From: DASWJS01 sp036397035
GTDB taxonomy: Bacteria > Actinomycetota > AC-67
Assembly: GCA_036397035.1 (NCBI GenBank)
Contig: DASWJS010000004.1
Span: forward strand, 1 to 34,207
DNA: 34,207 nucleotides
Direction: 5' to 3'
Under the pieces are notes generated by a model. That model did not search any database, was not told where the DNA came from, and was given only the letters and a program-made list of their open reading frames with translations. Shown in pieces: positions 24,488 to 32,214 of this stretch (position 1 is its first letter; each line of letters opens with the position of its first letter). The translations under genes and the position numbers were made by a program.

Positions 24488-24493
24488 TATCCT
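24488..24493 (+). promoter_or_regulatory. -10 box for the polA transcript
   Basis: TATCCT, 10 nt before the ATG at 24504 of an 8-codon ORF and 33 nt before the polA GTG. The distance to the short ORF matches the leaderless genes elsewhere in the window. Confidence 0.4.
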
Positions 24494-24503
24494 CCCGGCG
24501 CAG

Positions 24504-24530
24504 ATGAAACGCCGCCAGAACCGCCCGTGA
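24504..24530 (+). CDS. 8-codon leaderless upstream ORF (MKRRQNRP) coupled to polA
   Basis: ATG, eight codons and TGA, with the stop overlapping the polA start as GTGA. It lies 10 nt after a -10 box and polA itself has no SD sequence. Ribosomes that load on the leaderless ATG would terminate exactly at the polA GTG and could restart there. The peptide is very basic (four of eight residues). Its role would be to deliver ribosomes; whether the peptide itself matters is unknown. Confidence 0.4.
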   Translation: MKRRQNRP

Positions 24531-27136
24531 GCGACACGCTGCTGCTCCTCGACGGCCACTCGCTGGCCTATCGCGCCTTCTTCGCGCTGCCGACGTCGAT
24601 CGTCACCTCGACCGGTCAGGTCACCAACGCCGTCTACGGCTTCACCAGCATGCTCATCAAGCTGTTGACCGAGCAGCGCACCGACCGCATCGGGGTCGCC
24701 TTCGACGTCGGCGCGCCGAGCATCCGCCTCGAGGCCTACCCGGAGTACAAGGCGAACCGCAGCGAGACCCCCGACGAGTTTCGCGGGCAGGTCGAGCTGA
24801 TCCAGCAGGTGCTCGACGTGCTGCGGATCCCGCGGTTCGGCGTGCCCGGACACGAGGCCGACGACCTCCTGGCGACGCTGGCCAAGCTCGCCGAGGCCGA
24901 AGGGCTGGACGTGATCCTGGTGACGGCGGACCGCGACTACCTCCAGCTCGTGCGCGAGCACGTCTCGGTGCTGTTCAACCGCAAGGGTGTCTCCGACTAC
25001 ACGCTCTACGACCCGGCCGCCGTGACCGATCGCTTCGGGCTCCCGCCCGAGAAGCTGATCGACCTGTCGGCGCTCAAGGGAGACCCCTCCGACAACCTCC
25101 CGAGCGTGCCCGGCATCGGCGACAAGACCGCGGCGACGCTGGTGCAGACCTTCGGCTCCGTCGAGGCGTTGTACGAGCACCTCGACGAGCTTCCGTCGCG
25201 GATCAAGCGCCTTCGCCCCGCGCTGGAAGACGCGCACGATCAGGTGCTGCTCAACAAGAAGCTGGTCCGGCTGGTGGACGACCTGGAGGTCGACATCGAG
25301 CCGGCCGACATCCACATGGGCGAGTGGGACGAGAGCGCGATCCGCGAGCTGTTCAACGCGCTCCAGTTCCGCGTCTTGCTCGAGCGCATCACGGACGTGC
25401 GTCCGCACCTGAAACCGGTCGGCGCCGCGCCCGAGGTGACCGTTCGCGCGGCGGAGTCGGCGCCCGGCGGCGCGCGCCGGGTCGCGCTCTCGATGGGGGA
25501 CAGCGGCGGGATCGCGATAAGCGAGGACGGCTCTTCATCGACCTGGCTCCCCAGCCTGGAGGCCGCGCGCGTGCTGCTGGAGGACGCGGACGTCGAGAAG
25601 GTCGCCCACGACGCGAAGACGCTGTGCGTGCGAGCGCGGCGAGCCGGGATCGCGCCGGCCGGCATCGCCTTCGACACGCAAGTCGCCGCCTACCTGCTCG
25701 ACCCGGCGCCGGGTCGCTACCCGCTGGAGGACCTGTCGGTGCGCTACCTCAACCGCGAGCTGCCGCGTGCGAGCGTGGACGCCGGCCAGGGACAGCTCGC
25801 GCTCGGCATCGGCGCCGGCGAGGGCGACGAGGGGCAAGTCGCGGGCGCGCGGGCGGCCGCGCTGCTGCCGCTCGCCGACCGGCTTCAGCGCGAGCTGGAG
25901 ACGACCGGCATGGCCGACCTGATGCGCGCGATCGAGCTGCCGCTGATCGACGTGCTGGTGGGACTCGAGCTGGTGGGCGTCGCGATCGACGTCGACATGC
26001 TCCGCGCGCAGGCGGCGGAGCTGAACAAGCGCATCGCCGCGCTGGAGACGACGATCCACGACCTGGCCGGCGGACCGTTCAACCTGAACTCGCCGCCGCA
26101 GCTTCGCACCGTGCTGTACGAGCGGCTCGGCCTCAAGCCCACGCGCCGGACGAAGACCGGCTACTCGACCGACGCCGCGACGCTGGAGTCGTTGCGCGGG
26201 CGCCACGAGATCGTCGACGCGCTCCTGGAGTACCGCGAGCTGTCCAAGCTGGTCTCGACCTACCTGGAGCCGTTGCCGGCGCTGGTCGACCCGGCCGACG
26301 GTCGCGTGCACGCGGAGTTCCGGCAGACCGTCGTCGCGACCGGCCGCATCGCGACGCAGAACCCCAACTTGCAGAACATCCCGACGCGCTCGGACCTCGG
26401 GCGCGAGATCCGCCGCGCGTTCGTCGCGGGCTTCCCCGGTCATTCGCTGCTCGTCGCCGACTACTCGCAGATCGAGCTGCGCGTGCTCGCGCACATCACC
26501 GGGGACCCCGGCCTTCGCGAGGCCTTCGCGCGCGACGAGGACGTCCACGCGGCGACGGCCGCGAAGATCTGGGGCTTCACCGTGGAGGAGGTGCCGCGCG
26601 ACCTTCGCGCGCGCGCGAAGGCGATCAACTTCGGGCTCGCCTACGGGATGAACAAGTTCGGGTTGGCGCAGCGGCTCGGCATCACGCCCGACGAGGCGCA
26701 GGAGCACATCGACGCCTACTTCTCCTCCTTCCCGAACGTGGCGGCGTTCATGGAGCAGGTCGTGAAGGACGCCTACCGCGACGGCTGCACGGTCACGATC
26801 GCGGGACGCCGCCGCTACCTGCCGGAGCTGGAGAGCGGCAACCCCCGCATCCGAAGCATGGGCGAGCGCCAGGCGCTGAACGCTCCAATCCAGGGCTCGG
26901 CTGCCGATATCTTCAAAGTGGCGATGATCGCGGTGGACCGGGGGCTTCGTTCGGCGGGTCTGGGCGCCCGGATGGTCCTGACTGTCCACGATGAGCTGAT
27001 ATTCGAGGTGCCCGATGCCGAGCGCACCGCCACCACCGAGCGCGTTCGCTCGTTGATGGAGGAGGCGTATCCCCTGGAAGTCCCATTGCGCGTGGATATC
27101 GCGGTAGGGCACGATTGGGCGACGGCGAAGGCGTGA
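24527..27136 (+). CDS. polA: DNA polymerase I PolA
   Basis: 869 residues from the GTG at 24527. The 5'-3' exonuclease domain (~1-290) has LLLDGHSLAYRAFF, YPEYKANR, GHEADDLLATLA, VTADRDYLQLV and ALKGDPSDNLPSVPGIGDKTA. The central 3'-5' exonuclease fold (~300-470) has lost the DxE of motif I (RVALSMGDSGG), so proofreading is probably absent, as in mycobacterial and Taq enzymes. The polymerase domain shows motif A ADYSQIELRVLAH, motif B RAKAINFGLAYGMNKFG and motif C VHDELIFEVP. It fills gaps in repair and removes RNA primers. An in-frame GTG at 24479 lies before the -10 box and is rejected as the start. Confidence 0.97.
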   Translation: MSDTLLLLDGHSLAYRAFFALPTSIVTSTGQVTNAVYGFTSMLIKLLTEQRTDRIGVAFDVGAPSIRLEAYPEYKANRSETPDEFRGQVELIQQVLDVLRIPRFGVPGHEADDLLATLAKLAEAEGLDVILVTADRDYLQLVREHVSVLFNRKGVSDYTLYDPAAVTDRFGLPPEKLIDLSALKGDPSDNLPSVPGIGDKTAATLVQTFGSVEALYEHLDELPSRIKRLRPALEDAHDQVLLNKKLVRLVDDLEVDIEPADIHMGEWDESAIRELFNALQFRVLLERITDVRPHLKPVGAAPEVTVRAAESAPGGARRVALSMGDSGGIAISEDGSSSTWLPSLEAARVLLEDADVEKVAHDAKTLCVRARRAGIAPAGIAFDTQVAAYLLDPAPGRYPLEDLSVRYLNRELPRASVDAGQGQLALGIGAGEGDEGQVAGARAAALLPLADRLQRELETTGMADLMRAIELPLIDVLVGLELVGVAIDVDMLRAQAAELNKRIAALETTIHDLAGGPFNLNSPPQLRTVLYERLGLKPTRRTKTGYSTDAATLESLRGRHEIVDALLEYRELSKLVSTYLEPLPALVDPADGRVHAEFRQTVVATGRIATQNPNLQNIPTRSDLGREIRRAFVAGFPGHSLLVADYSQIELRVLAHITGDPGLREAFARDEDVHAATAAKIWGFTVEEVPRDLRARAKAINFGLAYGMNKFGLAQRLGITPDEAQEHIDAYFSSFPNVAAFMEQVVKDAYRDGCTVTIAGRRRYLPELESGNPRIRSMGERQALNAPIQGSAADIFKVAMIAVDRGLRSAGLGARMVLTVHDELIFEVPDAERTATTERVRSLMEEAYPLEVPLRVDIAVGHDWATAKA

Positions 27137-27191
27137 CCTTCACGGAGTGAGAGCGGGTGCCGAGAGTGGTCGAGGCGACGAAGGAGGCACC

Positions 27192-29084
27192 GTGGGCCAG
27201 GTAGCGACGAAGCTGGGGCAGTCGAGCGTGATGGCTGCCGCACACTCCGACGCCCTGCGCATCCGCGAGCGCAACCGGCGCCGCCGCCTGGTCTGGGTGT
27301 CGCTGGTGCTGGGCGGACCCACCGCGTTCCTCTGGTACCGGATCCTGGACCACCGGCCCTTCAACCCGTTCGCGCTGCCGACCTTGCCGGAGGACTGGGC
27401 GTTCTACGCGCCGATGTTCCTGATCGGGCTGGTGATCGTCGCCGCGATCCTCATCCCGATGCTGGGCGCGGGGCGCTCGCCGCATCTGATGTTCCGGCCC
27501 GAGCAGATCGACGTGACGATGGACGACGTCAAGGGCCTGGAGTCGGTGCGAGAGGAAGTCATCCGCACGATGAACGTCTTCCTCGGCTACGCGACGTTCC
27601 GGCGGGAGCTGGGCGGAAACCCGAGGCGAGGGGTGCTGTTCGAAGGCCCGCCCGGCACCGGCAAGACGCACATGGCCAAGGCGATGGCCAAGCACGCGGG
27701 CGTGCCCTTCCTGTTCGTCGCCGGCCCCGCGTTCCAGTCCATGTTCTACGGGCAGACCGCCCGCAAGATCCGCTCGTACTTCAAGGCGCTGAAGAAGACC
27801 GCGCGAGCCGAAGGCGGCGCCATCGGCTTCATCGAGGAGATCGACGCCTTCGCAACCAAGCGAGGCGGCATGGCGGCCTCGACCGCCTCGGCGAGCGAGG
27901 CGGCTATGGCCGGCGGGCGCGTGACGAACGCGGCCGTCGCGGAGGGGACCGGCGGCGTGGTCAACGAGCTGCTGATCCAGATGCAGTCCTTCGACGACCC
28001 GCCGCCCGGCGCCGTCTTCCTGAACAAGGTGAAGGACCTGGTGAACCGTTTCCTGCCGATGCACCGGCAGCTCAAGAAGAAGGGCGCCGACTACGCCAAC
28101 GTGCTGGTGATCGCGGCGACCAACCGAGGAGACATGCTCGACCCCGCGCTCCTGCGACCCGGGCGCTTCGACCGGCGTCTGCACTTCGACCTGCCCTCGA
28201 GGCAGGGACGGCGCGACTTGATCGACTACTTCCTGTCCAAGAAGCGCCACGACGAGAGCCTTGCCGGCGACCAGGTGCGTGACGACCTCGCGGGAATGAC
28301 GTTCGGGTACTCGCCGGTGATGATCGAGCATCTCTTCGACGAGGCGCTGATCCTGGCCCTGCGCGGCGGGCGCGACGCGATGGCGTGGCAGGACGTCACC
28401 GGCGCGAAGCTCTCCACGGAAGTCGGCCTGCCGAACGACGCGGTGATCTACACCGCGGACGAGCGGCGCCAGATCGCCACGCACGAGGCCGGCCACGCGA
28501 CGGCCGCCTACCTGGTCGGCGCCGGCCGCAAGATGGAGATCCTGTCGATCATCAAGCGCAAGGACGCGCTCGGGTTGCTGGGCCACTCCGACGCCGAGGA
28601 GCGCTTCACCAAGACCCGGAGCGAGATGCAGGCGCTGCTGAAGATCTCGCTCGCGGGGATGGCGTCGGAGGAGATCTTCGAGGGCGAGTCCGGCACCGGC
28701 CCCGCCGGCGACCTCGCGCACGCCACCGCCATCGCGGCGGAGATGATCGGATCGCTCGGCTTGGGAGAGAGTCTGGTGTCCTACCGAGCGATGGGCGAGA
28801 GCGTCCTGGACCCCGGCCTCGTCGGGCGCGTGCTGGGCAACGCCGGGGCGAAGAAGGAAGTGGACGCGCTCCTGCGCGCGCAGAAGGAGGACGTGCGGGC
28901 GCTGCTCGATGCGAACCAGCACCTCGTGCTCGCGCTGCGCGACGCGCTGCTCGATCGCGACGAGCTGATCGGCCACGAGATCGTCGAGGTCCTCGAGGCC
29001 GCCGGCAAGCCGGCGAAGCCGCGGCAACGCAAGCGTTCGGCGAGGGGCGCAGCCTCGCGCGCGGCGAGCACCGGCAGGTCCTGA
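27192..29084 (+). CDS. Divergent FtsH-like membrane AAA+ zinc metalloprotease
   Basis: 630 residues; GTG at 27192 chosen because AAGGAGG lies 4 nt upstream. Two TM helices near residues 35-52 and 75-95 are joined by only ~20 residues, unlike the ~80-residue periplasmic domain of ordinary FtsH. Walker A is GPPGTGKT (152-159). Walker B is FIEEID: the first acidic residue is Glu215 in place of Asp. The pore motif is MFYGQ in place of MFVG. From Walker B Glu216 to the SRH Asn311 there are 95 residues against 46 in E. coli FtsH, with Ala/Gly-rich and Lys-rich inserts. SRH (NRGDMLDPALLRPGRFDRR), zinc motif HEAGH (431-435) and the third-ligand region GTGPAGDLAHATAIA are intact, so protease activity is likely. 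It may be a second, specialised FtsH paralogue. Confidence 0.85.
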   Translation: MGQVATKLGQSSVMAAAHSDALRIRERNRRRRLVWVSLVLGGPTAFLWYRILDHRPFNPFALPTLPEDWAFYAPMFLIGLVIVAAILIPMLGAGRSPHLMFRPEQIDVTMDDVKGLESVREEVIRTMNVFLGYATFRRELGGNPRRGVLFEGPPGTGKTHMAKAMAKHAGVPFLFVAGPAFQSMFYGQTARKIRSYFKALKKTARAEGGAIGFIEEIDAFATKRGGMAASTASASEAAMAGGRVTNAAVAEGTGGVVNELLIQMQSFDDPPPGAVFLNKVKDLVNRFLPMHRQLKKKGADYANVLVIAATNRGDMLDPALLRPGRFDRRLHFDLPSRQGRRDLIDYFLSKKRHDESLAGDQVRDDLAGMTFGYSPVMIEHLFDEALILALRGGRDAMAWQDVTGAKLSTEVGLPNDAVIYTADERRQIATHEAGHATAAYLVGAGRKMEILSIIKRKDALGLLGHSDAEERFTKTRSEMQALLKISLAGMASEEIFEGESGTGPAGDLAHATAIAAEMIGSLGLGESLVSYRAMGESVLDPGLVGRVLGNAGAKKEVDALLRAQKEDVRALLDANQHLVLALRDALLDRDELIGHEIVEVLEAAGKPAKPRQRKRSARGAASRAASTGRS

Positions 29085-29107
29085 GTCGTCGGCCCCTCCC
29101 CGGCGCG

Positions 29108-29137
29108 TTGACAGCTTCACAAGCGCACCCGTATTCT
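29108..29137 (+). promoter_or_regulatory. Strong promoter for rpsA
   Basis: TTGACA at 29108-29113, an 18-nt spacer and TATTCT at 29132-29137. The -35 is a perfect consensus. It leaves a leader of about 120 nt before the rpsA start. Confidence 0.7.
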
Positions 29138-29143
29138 TGTCGG

Positions 29144-29264
29144 GCCCTATCTGGGCAGGAACGAGGCCGATTCGGGCCGCCCTTTCCACGCGATCCCGAT
29201 GACCTTCCCTGCACGGTGGGAGTTACTCGGGGGTTGGGAGCCCTCAGGAAAGGGATGAAAGAGT
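29144..29264 (+). promoter_or_regulatory. rpsA 5' leader with a sequence complementary to the ribosome binding site
   Basis: CCCTTTCC at 29180-29187 is exactly complementary to GGAAAGGG at 29247-29254, the only SD-like sequence before rpsA. A GGCC-GATTCG-GGCC hairpin lies just upstream (about 29165-29178). Pairing would hide the ribosome binding site, an arrangement expected for S1 autoregulation. No other gene is present in 29085-29264. Confidence 0.5.
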
Positions 29265-30629
29265 TTGTCCGACACGACAACGTCGAATAGTGGCATCACG
29301 CACAACGAGTTCGGTAGCAAGGAAGAGCTGGAAGCGGCCTACGAGGCCACGATCAAGGAGTTCGGGGACGGCGACCTCGTCCAGGGTCGCGTCGTCCGCG
29401 TCGACAAGGACGAGGTCCTGCTCGACATCGGCTACAAGTCCGAGGGCGTGATCCCCGCGCGCGAGCTGTCGATCAAGCACGACGTCGACCCGCGCGACGT
29501 CGTCAACGTCGGCGACGAGATCGAGGCGCTCGTCACGCAGAAGGAAGACAAGGAAGGCCGGCTCATCCTGTCGGTCAAGAAGGCCCGGTACGAACGTGCC
29601 TGGGGCAACATCGAAAAGCTCATGAAGGAGGACGGCGTCGTCACCGGCACCGTCATCGAGGTGGTCAAGGGCGGTCTCATCCTGGACATCGGGCTGCGCG
29701 GCTTCCTGCCCGCGTCGCTCGTCGACATGCGCCGCGTGCGCGACTTGCACCCGTTCATCGGCAAGCAGCTCGAGTGCAAGATCATCGAGCTGGACCGCAA
29801 CCGCAACAACGTCGTGCTCTCGCGCCGCAAGTACCTCGAAGAGGCGCAGTCCGAGGGGCGCAAGGACTTCCTGGAGGGGCTCAAGCGCGGCGAGGTCCGC
29901 ACCGGCAGCATCTCGTCCATCGTCAACTTCGGTGCCTTCGTCGATCTGGGCGGCGTCGACGGCCTGATCCACGTCAGCGAGCTGTCCTGGAAGCACGTCG
30001 AGCACCCCAGCGAGGTCGTGCAGGTCGGCCAGGAGGTCAAGGTCGAGGTCCTCGACGTCGACATGGAGCGCGAGCGCATCTCGCTGTCGCTGAAGAAGAC
30101 GCAAGAGGACCCGTGGACGCAGTTCGCGCGCGCGCACCAACCGGGCGAGGTGCTCGACGGCGAGGTCACCAAGCTCGTGCCGTTCGGCGCGTTCGTGCGC
30201 ATCGGCGAAGGCATCGAAGGCCTCGTGCACATCTCCGAGCTGAGCGAGCGCCACGTCGAGACCGCCGACCAGGTGATCTCGGTCGGCGAGAAGGTCCAAG
30301 TCAAGGTCGTCGAAGTCGACGAGGAGCGGCGGCGGATCTCGCTGTCGGTCCGTCAGGCGATGCCCGGCTTCGGGCTCGACCGGATCCCCGAAGACGAGAT
30401 CACGCTGGACGCCGAGGGCGAGCCAGCCGAGGGCGAGACCCCGGCGCCGGTCGCCGAGGTCGACGTCCTCGAGGCTGCGCGCGCGCCCGAAGTCGAACGC
30501 GAGCCCGTGCCCGCCGCGCCGTCGGACGCGGCGCCCGCCGAGGGCGAGGACGACGAGTCGCGTACCGGCGACGAGACGATCGAATCCATCATCGCCGACC
30601 TCAAGCGCCGGACCCAGGGCGAGGAGTGA
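29265..30629 (+). CDS. rpsA: 30S ribosomal protein S1 RpsA
   Basis: 454 residues with four S1 RNA-binding domains: RVVRVDKDEVLLDIGYKSEG, GTVIEVVKGGLILDIG, GSISSIVNFGAFVDLGGVDG and GEVTKLVPFGAFVRIGEGIEG, each followed by a typical SRELS/HVSELS-like segment. Actinobacterial S1 usually has four domains. The acidic, Ala/Pro-rich C-terminus (from about residue 385) is variable in the family. The TTG start at 29265 is the only option: an in-frame TGA lies at 29256-29258, and the conserved N-terminal region begins about 30 residues later. An out-of-frame ATG at 29255 overlaps the start. coaE follows after 4 nt. Confidence 0.96.
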   Translation: MSDTTTSNSGITHNEFGSKEELEAAYEATIKEFGDGDLVQGRVVRVDKDEVLLDIGYKSEGVIPARELSIKHDVDPRDVVNVGDEIEALVTQKEDKEGRLILSVKKARYERAWGNIEKLMKEDGVVTGTVIEVVKGGLILDIGLRGFLPASLVDMRRVRDLHPFIGKQLECKIIELDRNRNNVVLSRRKYLEEAQSEGRKDFLEGLKRGEVRTGSISSIVNFGAFVDLGGVDGLIHVSELSWKHVEHPSEVVQVGQEVKVEVLDVDMERERISLSLKKTQEDPWTQFARAHQPGEVLDGEVTKLVPFGAFVRIGEGIEGLVHISELSERHVETADQVISVGEKVQVKVVEVDEERRRISLSVRQAMPGFGLDRIPEDEITLDAEGEPAEGETPAPVAEVDVLEAARAPEVEREPVPAAPSDAAPAEGEDDESRTGDETIESIIADLKRRTQGEE

Positions 30630-30633
30630 GGCC

Positions 30634-31248
30634 GTGCTGCTCGTCGGGCTGACGGGCGGCATCGGGTCCGGGAAGTCCACGGTCGCCGCGCTGTTGCGCG
30701 ACCGCGGCGCGGTCGTCGTGGACGCCGACGAGATCGTGCACCGGTTGCAACGCGCGGGCACGCCGGTCTTCGACGCGATCGTCGAGCGCTTCGGCGAATC
30801 CGTCGTGGGAGCGGACGGTCAGCTCGACCGCGCGCGGCTCGCCGGCATCGTCTTCGACGACCCCGACGCGCGAGGCGACCTCAACGCGATCGTGCATCCC
30901 GCGGTGTGGGTCGAGATGTCGGCCGCCGTCGAAGCCCGCCGTCAGGATCCCGATGCGGTAGTCGTGCTCGACGTGCCGCTGCTTGCCGAGGCGGGCGGGG
31001 GCTCTGGGCTCGACATGACCGTCACCGTGGAGGCGCCCGAGGCCGTCCGCGTCGAGCGCCTGGCGCGCGCGCGGGGGATGGGCGCCGCGGAGGTCCGCGC
31101 CCGCATCGCCACGCAGGCGTCGGATGCGGAGCGGCGCGCGCTCGCCGACGTCGTCGTCGAGAACGCCGGCGACGAAGCGGCTCTGGCGGGCGCGGTCGCT
31201 ACGCTGTGGGACGAGCGCATCCGGCCCGCCCTGCGGGGAGAGCGATGA
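30634..31248 (+). CDS. coaE: Dephospho-CoA kinase CoaE
   Basis: 204 residues from a GTG preceded by GAGGAGTGAGG. It phosphorylates dephospho-CoA in the last step of coenzyme A synthesis. The P-loop GLTGGIGSGKSTVAALL, DADEIVHRLQ, HPAVW, the VVLDVPLLAEAG substrate loop and RIATQASDAERRALADVVVENAG lid region are typical. It lies between rpsA and uvrB as in mycobacteria. The mycobacterial version has an extra C-terminal domain; this one does not. The stop overlaps the next ATG (ATGA). Confidence 0.95.
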   Translation: MLLVGLTGGIGSGKSTVAALLRDRGAVVVDADEIVHRLQRAGTPVFDAIVERFGESVVGADGQLDRARLAGIVFDDPDARGDLNAIVHPAVWVEMSAAVEARRQDPDAVVVLDVPLLAEAGGGSGLDMTVTVEAPEAVRVERLARARGMGAAEVRARIATQASDAERRALADVVVENAGDEAALAGAVATLWDERIRPALRGER

Positions 31249-31622
31249 GAGAAGAACCGGCGAGGCGCTACACGGTCGAGGAGGCGAACGCGGCCTTGCC
31301 GGCTGTGCGTCCGCTCGTGCAAACGCTGCACGACGCGCAAGCGGTCATGGAAGAGCGGCACGACGAAGTCATGGCGTCGGTTCCGACCAACGGCGGGGGA
31401 GACGTGCACCGCGCATTCTTGCGCGCGGCCGAGTCTGCGAGCCGTTCGCTGGAGGCGCTCACCGAGATGAGCATCGTCGTGCGCGACCCCGGGAGCGGGC
31501 TGATCGACTTCCCCTCGACGCGCGACGGACGCGAGGTGTACCTGTGCTGGCGGCTCGGCGAGGACCGCGTCGCCTACTGGCACACGAGCGAGTCGGGCTT
31601 CGCGGGCCGCGAACCCTTGTAA
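31245..31622 (+). CDS. DUF2203 family protein
   Basis: 125 residues, ATG overlapping the coaE stop. It begins with YTVEEANAALPAVRPLVQ and ends with REVYLCWRLGEDRVAYWH, the two conserved blocks of DUF2203, a small helical family in Actinobacteria, Firmicutes and related phyla. Function is not known. It is the last gene of the rpsA-coaE run and is followed by a strong terminator. Confidence 0.8.
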   Translation: MREEPARRYTVEEANAALPAVRPLVQTLHDAQAVMEERHDEVMASVPTNGGGDVHRAFLRAAESASRSLEALTEMSIVVRDPGSGLIDFPSTRDGREVYLCWRLGEDRVAYWHTSESGFAGREPL

Positions 31623-31626
31623 GCGA

Positions 31627-31651
31627 AAGGGGGACCGTGACGGTCCCCCTT
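31627..31651. terminator. Bidirectional intrinsic terminator
   Basis: Perfect 11-bp hairpin AAGGGGGACCG / CGGTCCCCCTT with a TGA loop. It sits between the plus-strand DUF2203 gene and the convergent minus-strand secreted protein gene, and can serve both strands, with short A/T ends on each side. Confidence 0.75.
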
Positions 31652-31669
31652 CGACGATTCGGTGGAGCG

Positions 31670-32050
31670 TTACGCGGTCTCGGCTACCCCGATGGTGCCG
31701 ACGGAACCGGTGACGACCTCCGCGTCGTCGGGGCCCAGCTCCACGATGATGTCCTCTCCGACCGGAGTGGCGATCGTGCCGTTGTAAACCATCGTGAACG
31801 ACTCGGCGATGTTGCCGCTGGAGGCAAGCTCCACTTCGACGCCCTCGTCGGTCACGTAGTAGATCCGCCAGGAGTTCGGCGTGAGGCCGGCGTACGAGGC
31901 CTCTTCCGCGGCGGCGGTGTACGTGCAACTGAAGCCGACGTCCTCGGCGGCGCCATCGTCGATGACGCAGCCATTGCCGGCTTCCGCGTGCGCGCCGGCG
32001 AAGCCGAAGGCTGCGGCGGCGATCACGGCCGCTGCGATGATCCTGCGCAT
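31670..32050 (-). CDS. Small secreted protein, unknown function
   Basis: 126 residues from the ATG at 32050, which has AAGGAGG 7-8 nt upstream; the ATG at 32071 lies before this SD and is not used. Signal peptide MRRIIAAAVIAAAAFGFAGA with cleavage near AHA/AEA. The mature part of ~100 residues is acidic, with two Cys (NGCVIDD and FSCTYT) likely forming a disulfide, and looks beta-rich (WRIYYVTDEGVEVELASSG, SFTMVYNGTIATPV). No family recognised. Two palindromes lie in its promoter region. Confidence 0.7.
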   Translation of the reverse strand: MRRIIAAAVIAAAAFGFAGAHAEAGNGCVIDDGAAEDVGFSCTYTAAAEEASYAGLTPNSWRIYYVTDEGVEVELASSGNIAESFTMVYNGTIATPVGEDIIVELGPDDAEVVTGSVGTIGVAETA

Positions 32051-32079
32051 AGTGTTCCCTCCTTGGAGCATCGGTCCTT

Positions 32080-32103
32080 ACCGTACGGTCAGAAATCGAT
32101 TTC
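32080..32103. promoter_or_regulatory. Pair of palindromes in the divergent promoter region
   Basis: ACCGTACGGT (32080-32089) and GAAATCGATTTC (32092-32103) are both perfect palindromes separated by 2 nt, 30-53 nt upstream of the secreted protein start. The first contains a possible minus-strand -10 (TACGGT). They could be operator sites. The remaining part of 32104-32202 shows no gene. Confidence 0.35.
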
Positions 32104-32202
32104 GCCATGTCAGGGACCGTGTCCTGCCCGGTACGCCCTCAAGTACCGAATAGTGCAGGTTCGCCTGGTTGCCCGGGCTCATCGAGCGTCGGGTGCGCCC
32201 AC

Positions 32203-32208
32203 TACTAT
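32203..32208 (+). promoter_or_regulatory. -10 box for a leaderless uvrB transcript
   Basis: TACTAT, 6 nt before the GTG start at 32215. Same hexamer as before the ANTAR regulator. No LexA-type SOS box was seen in the 160 nt upstream. Confidence 0.45.
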
Positions 32209-32214
32209 CCCGGC

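Noticed and set aside
24479..24526. In-frame GTG 16 codons upstream as the polA start
   Set aside because: It lies upstream of the TATCCT -10 box and adds a Pro-rich segment not found before the conserved exonuclease N-terminus.
23096..25408. 770-residue open frame on the minus strand across the ANTAR regulator and polA
   Set aside because: Antisense of three well-supported plus-strand genes, with no recognisable domain.
32104..32202. LexA/SOS box before uvrB
   Set aside because: CGAATAGTGCAGGTTCG (about 32145-32161) has the right ends but the wrong spacing for the GAAC-N4-GTTC actinobacterial box.
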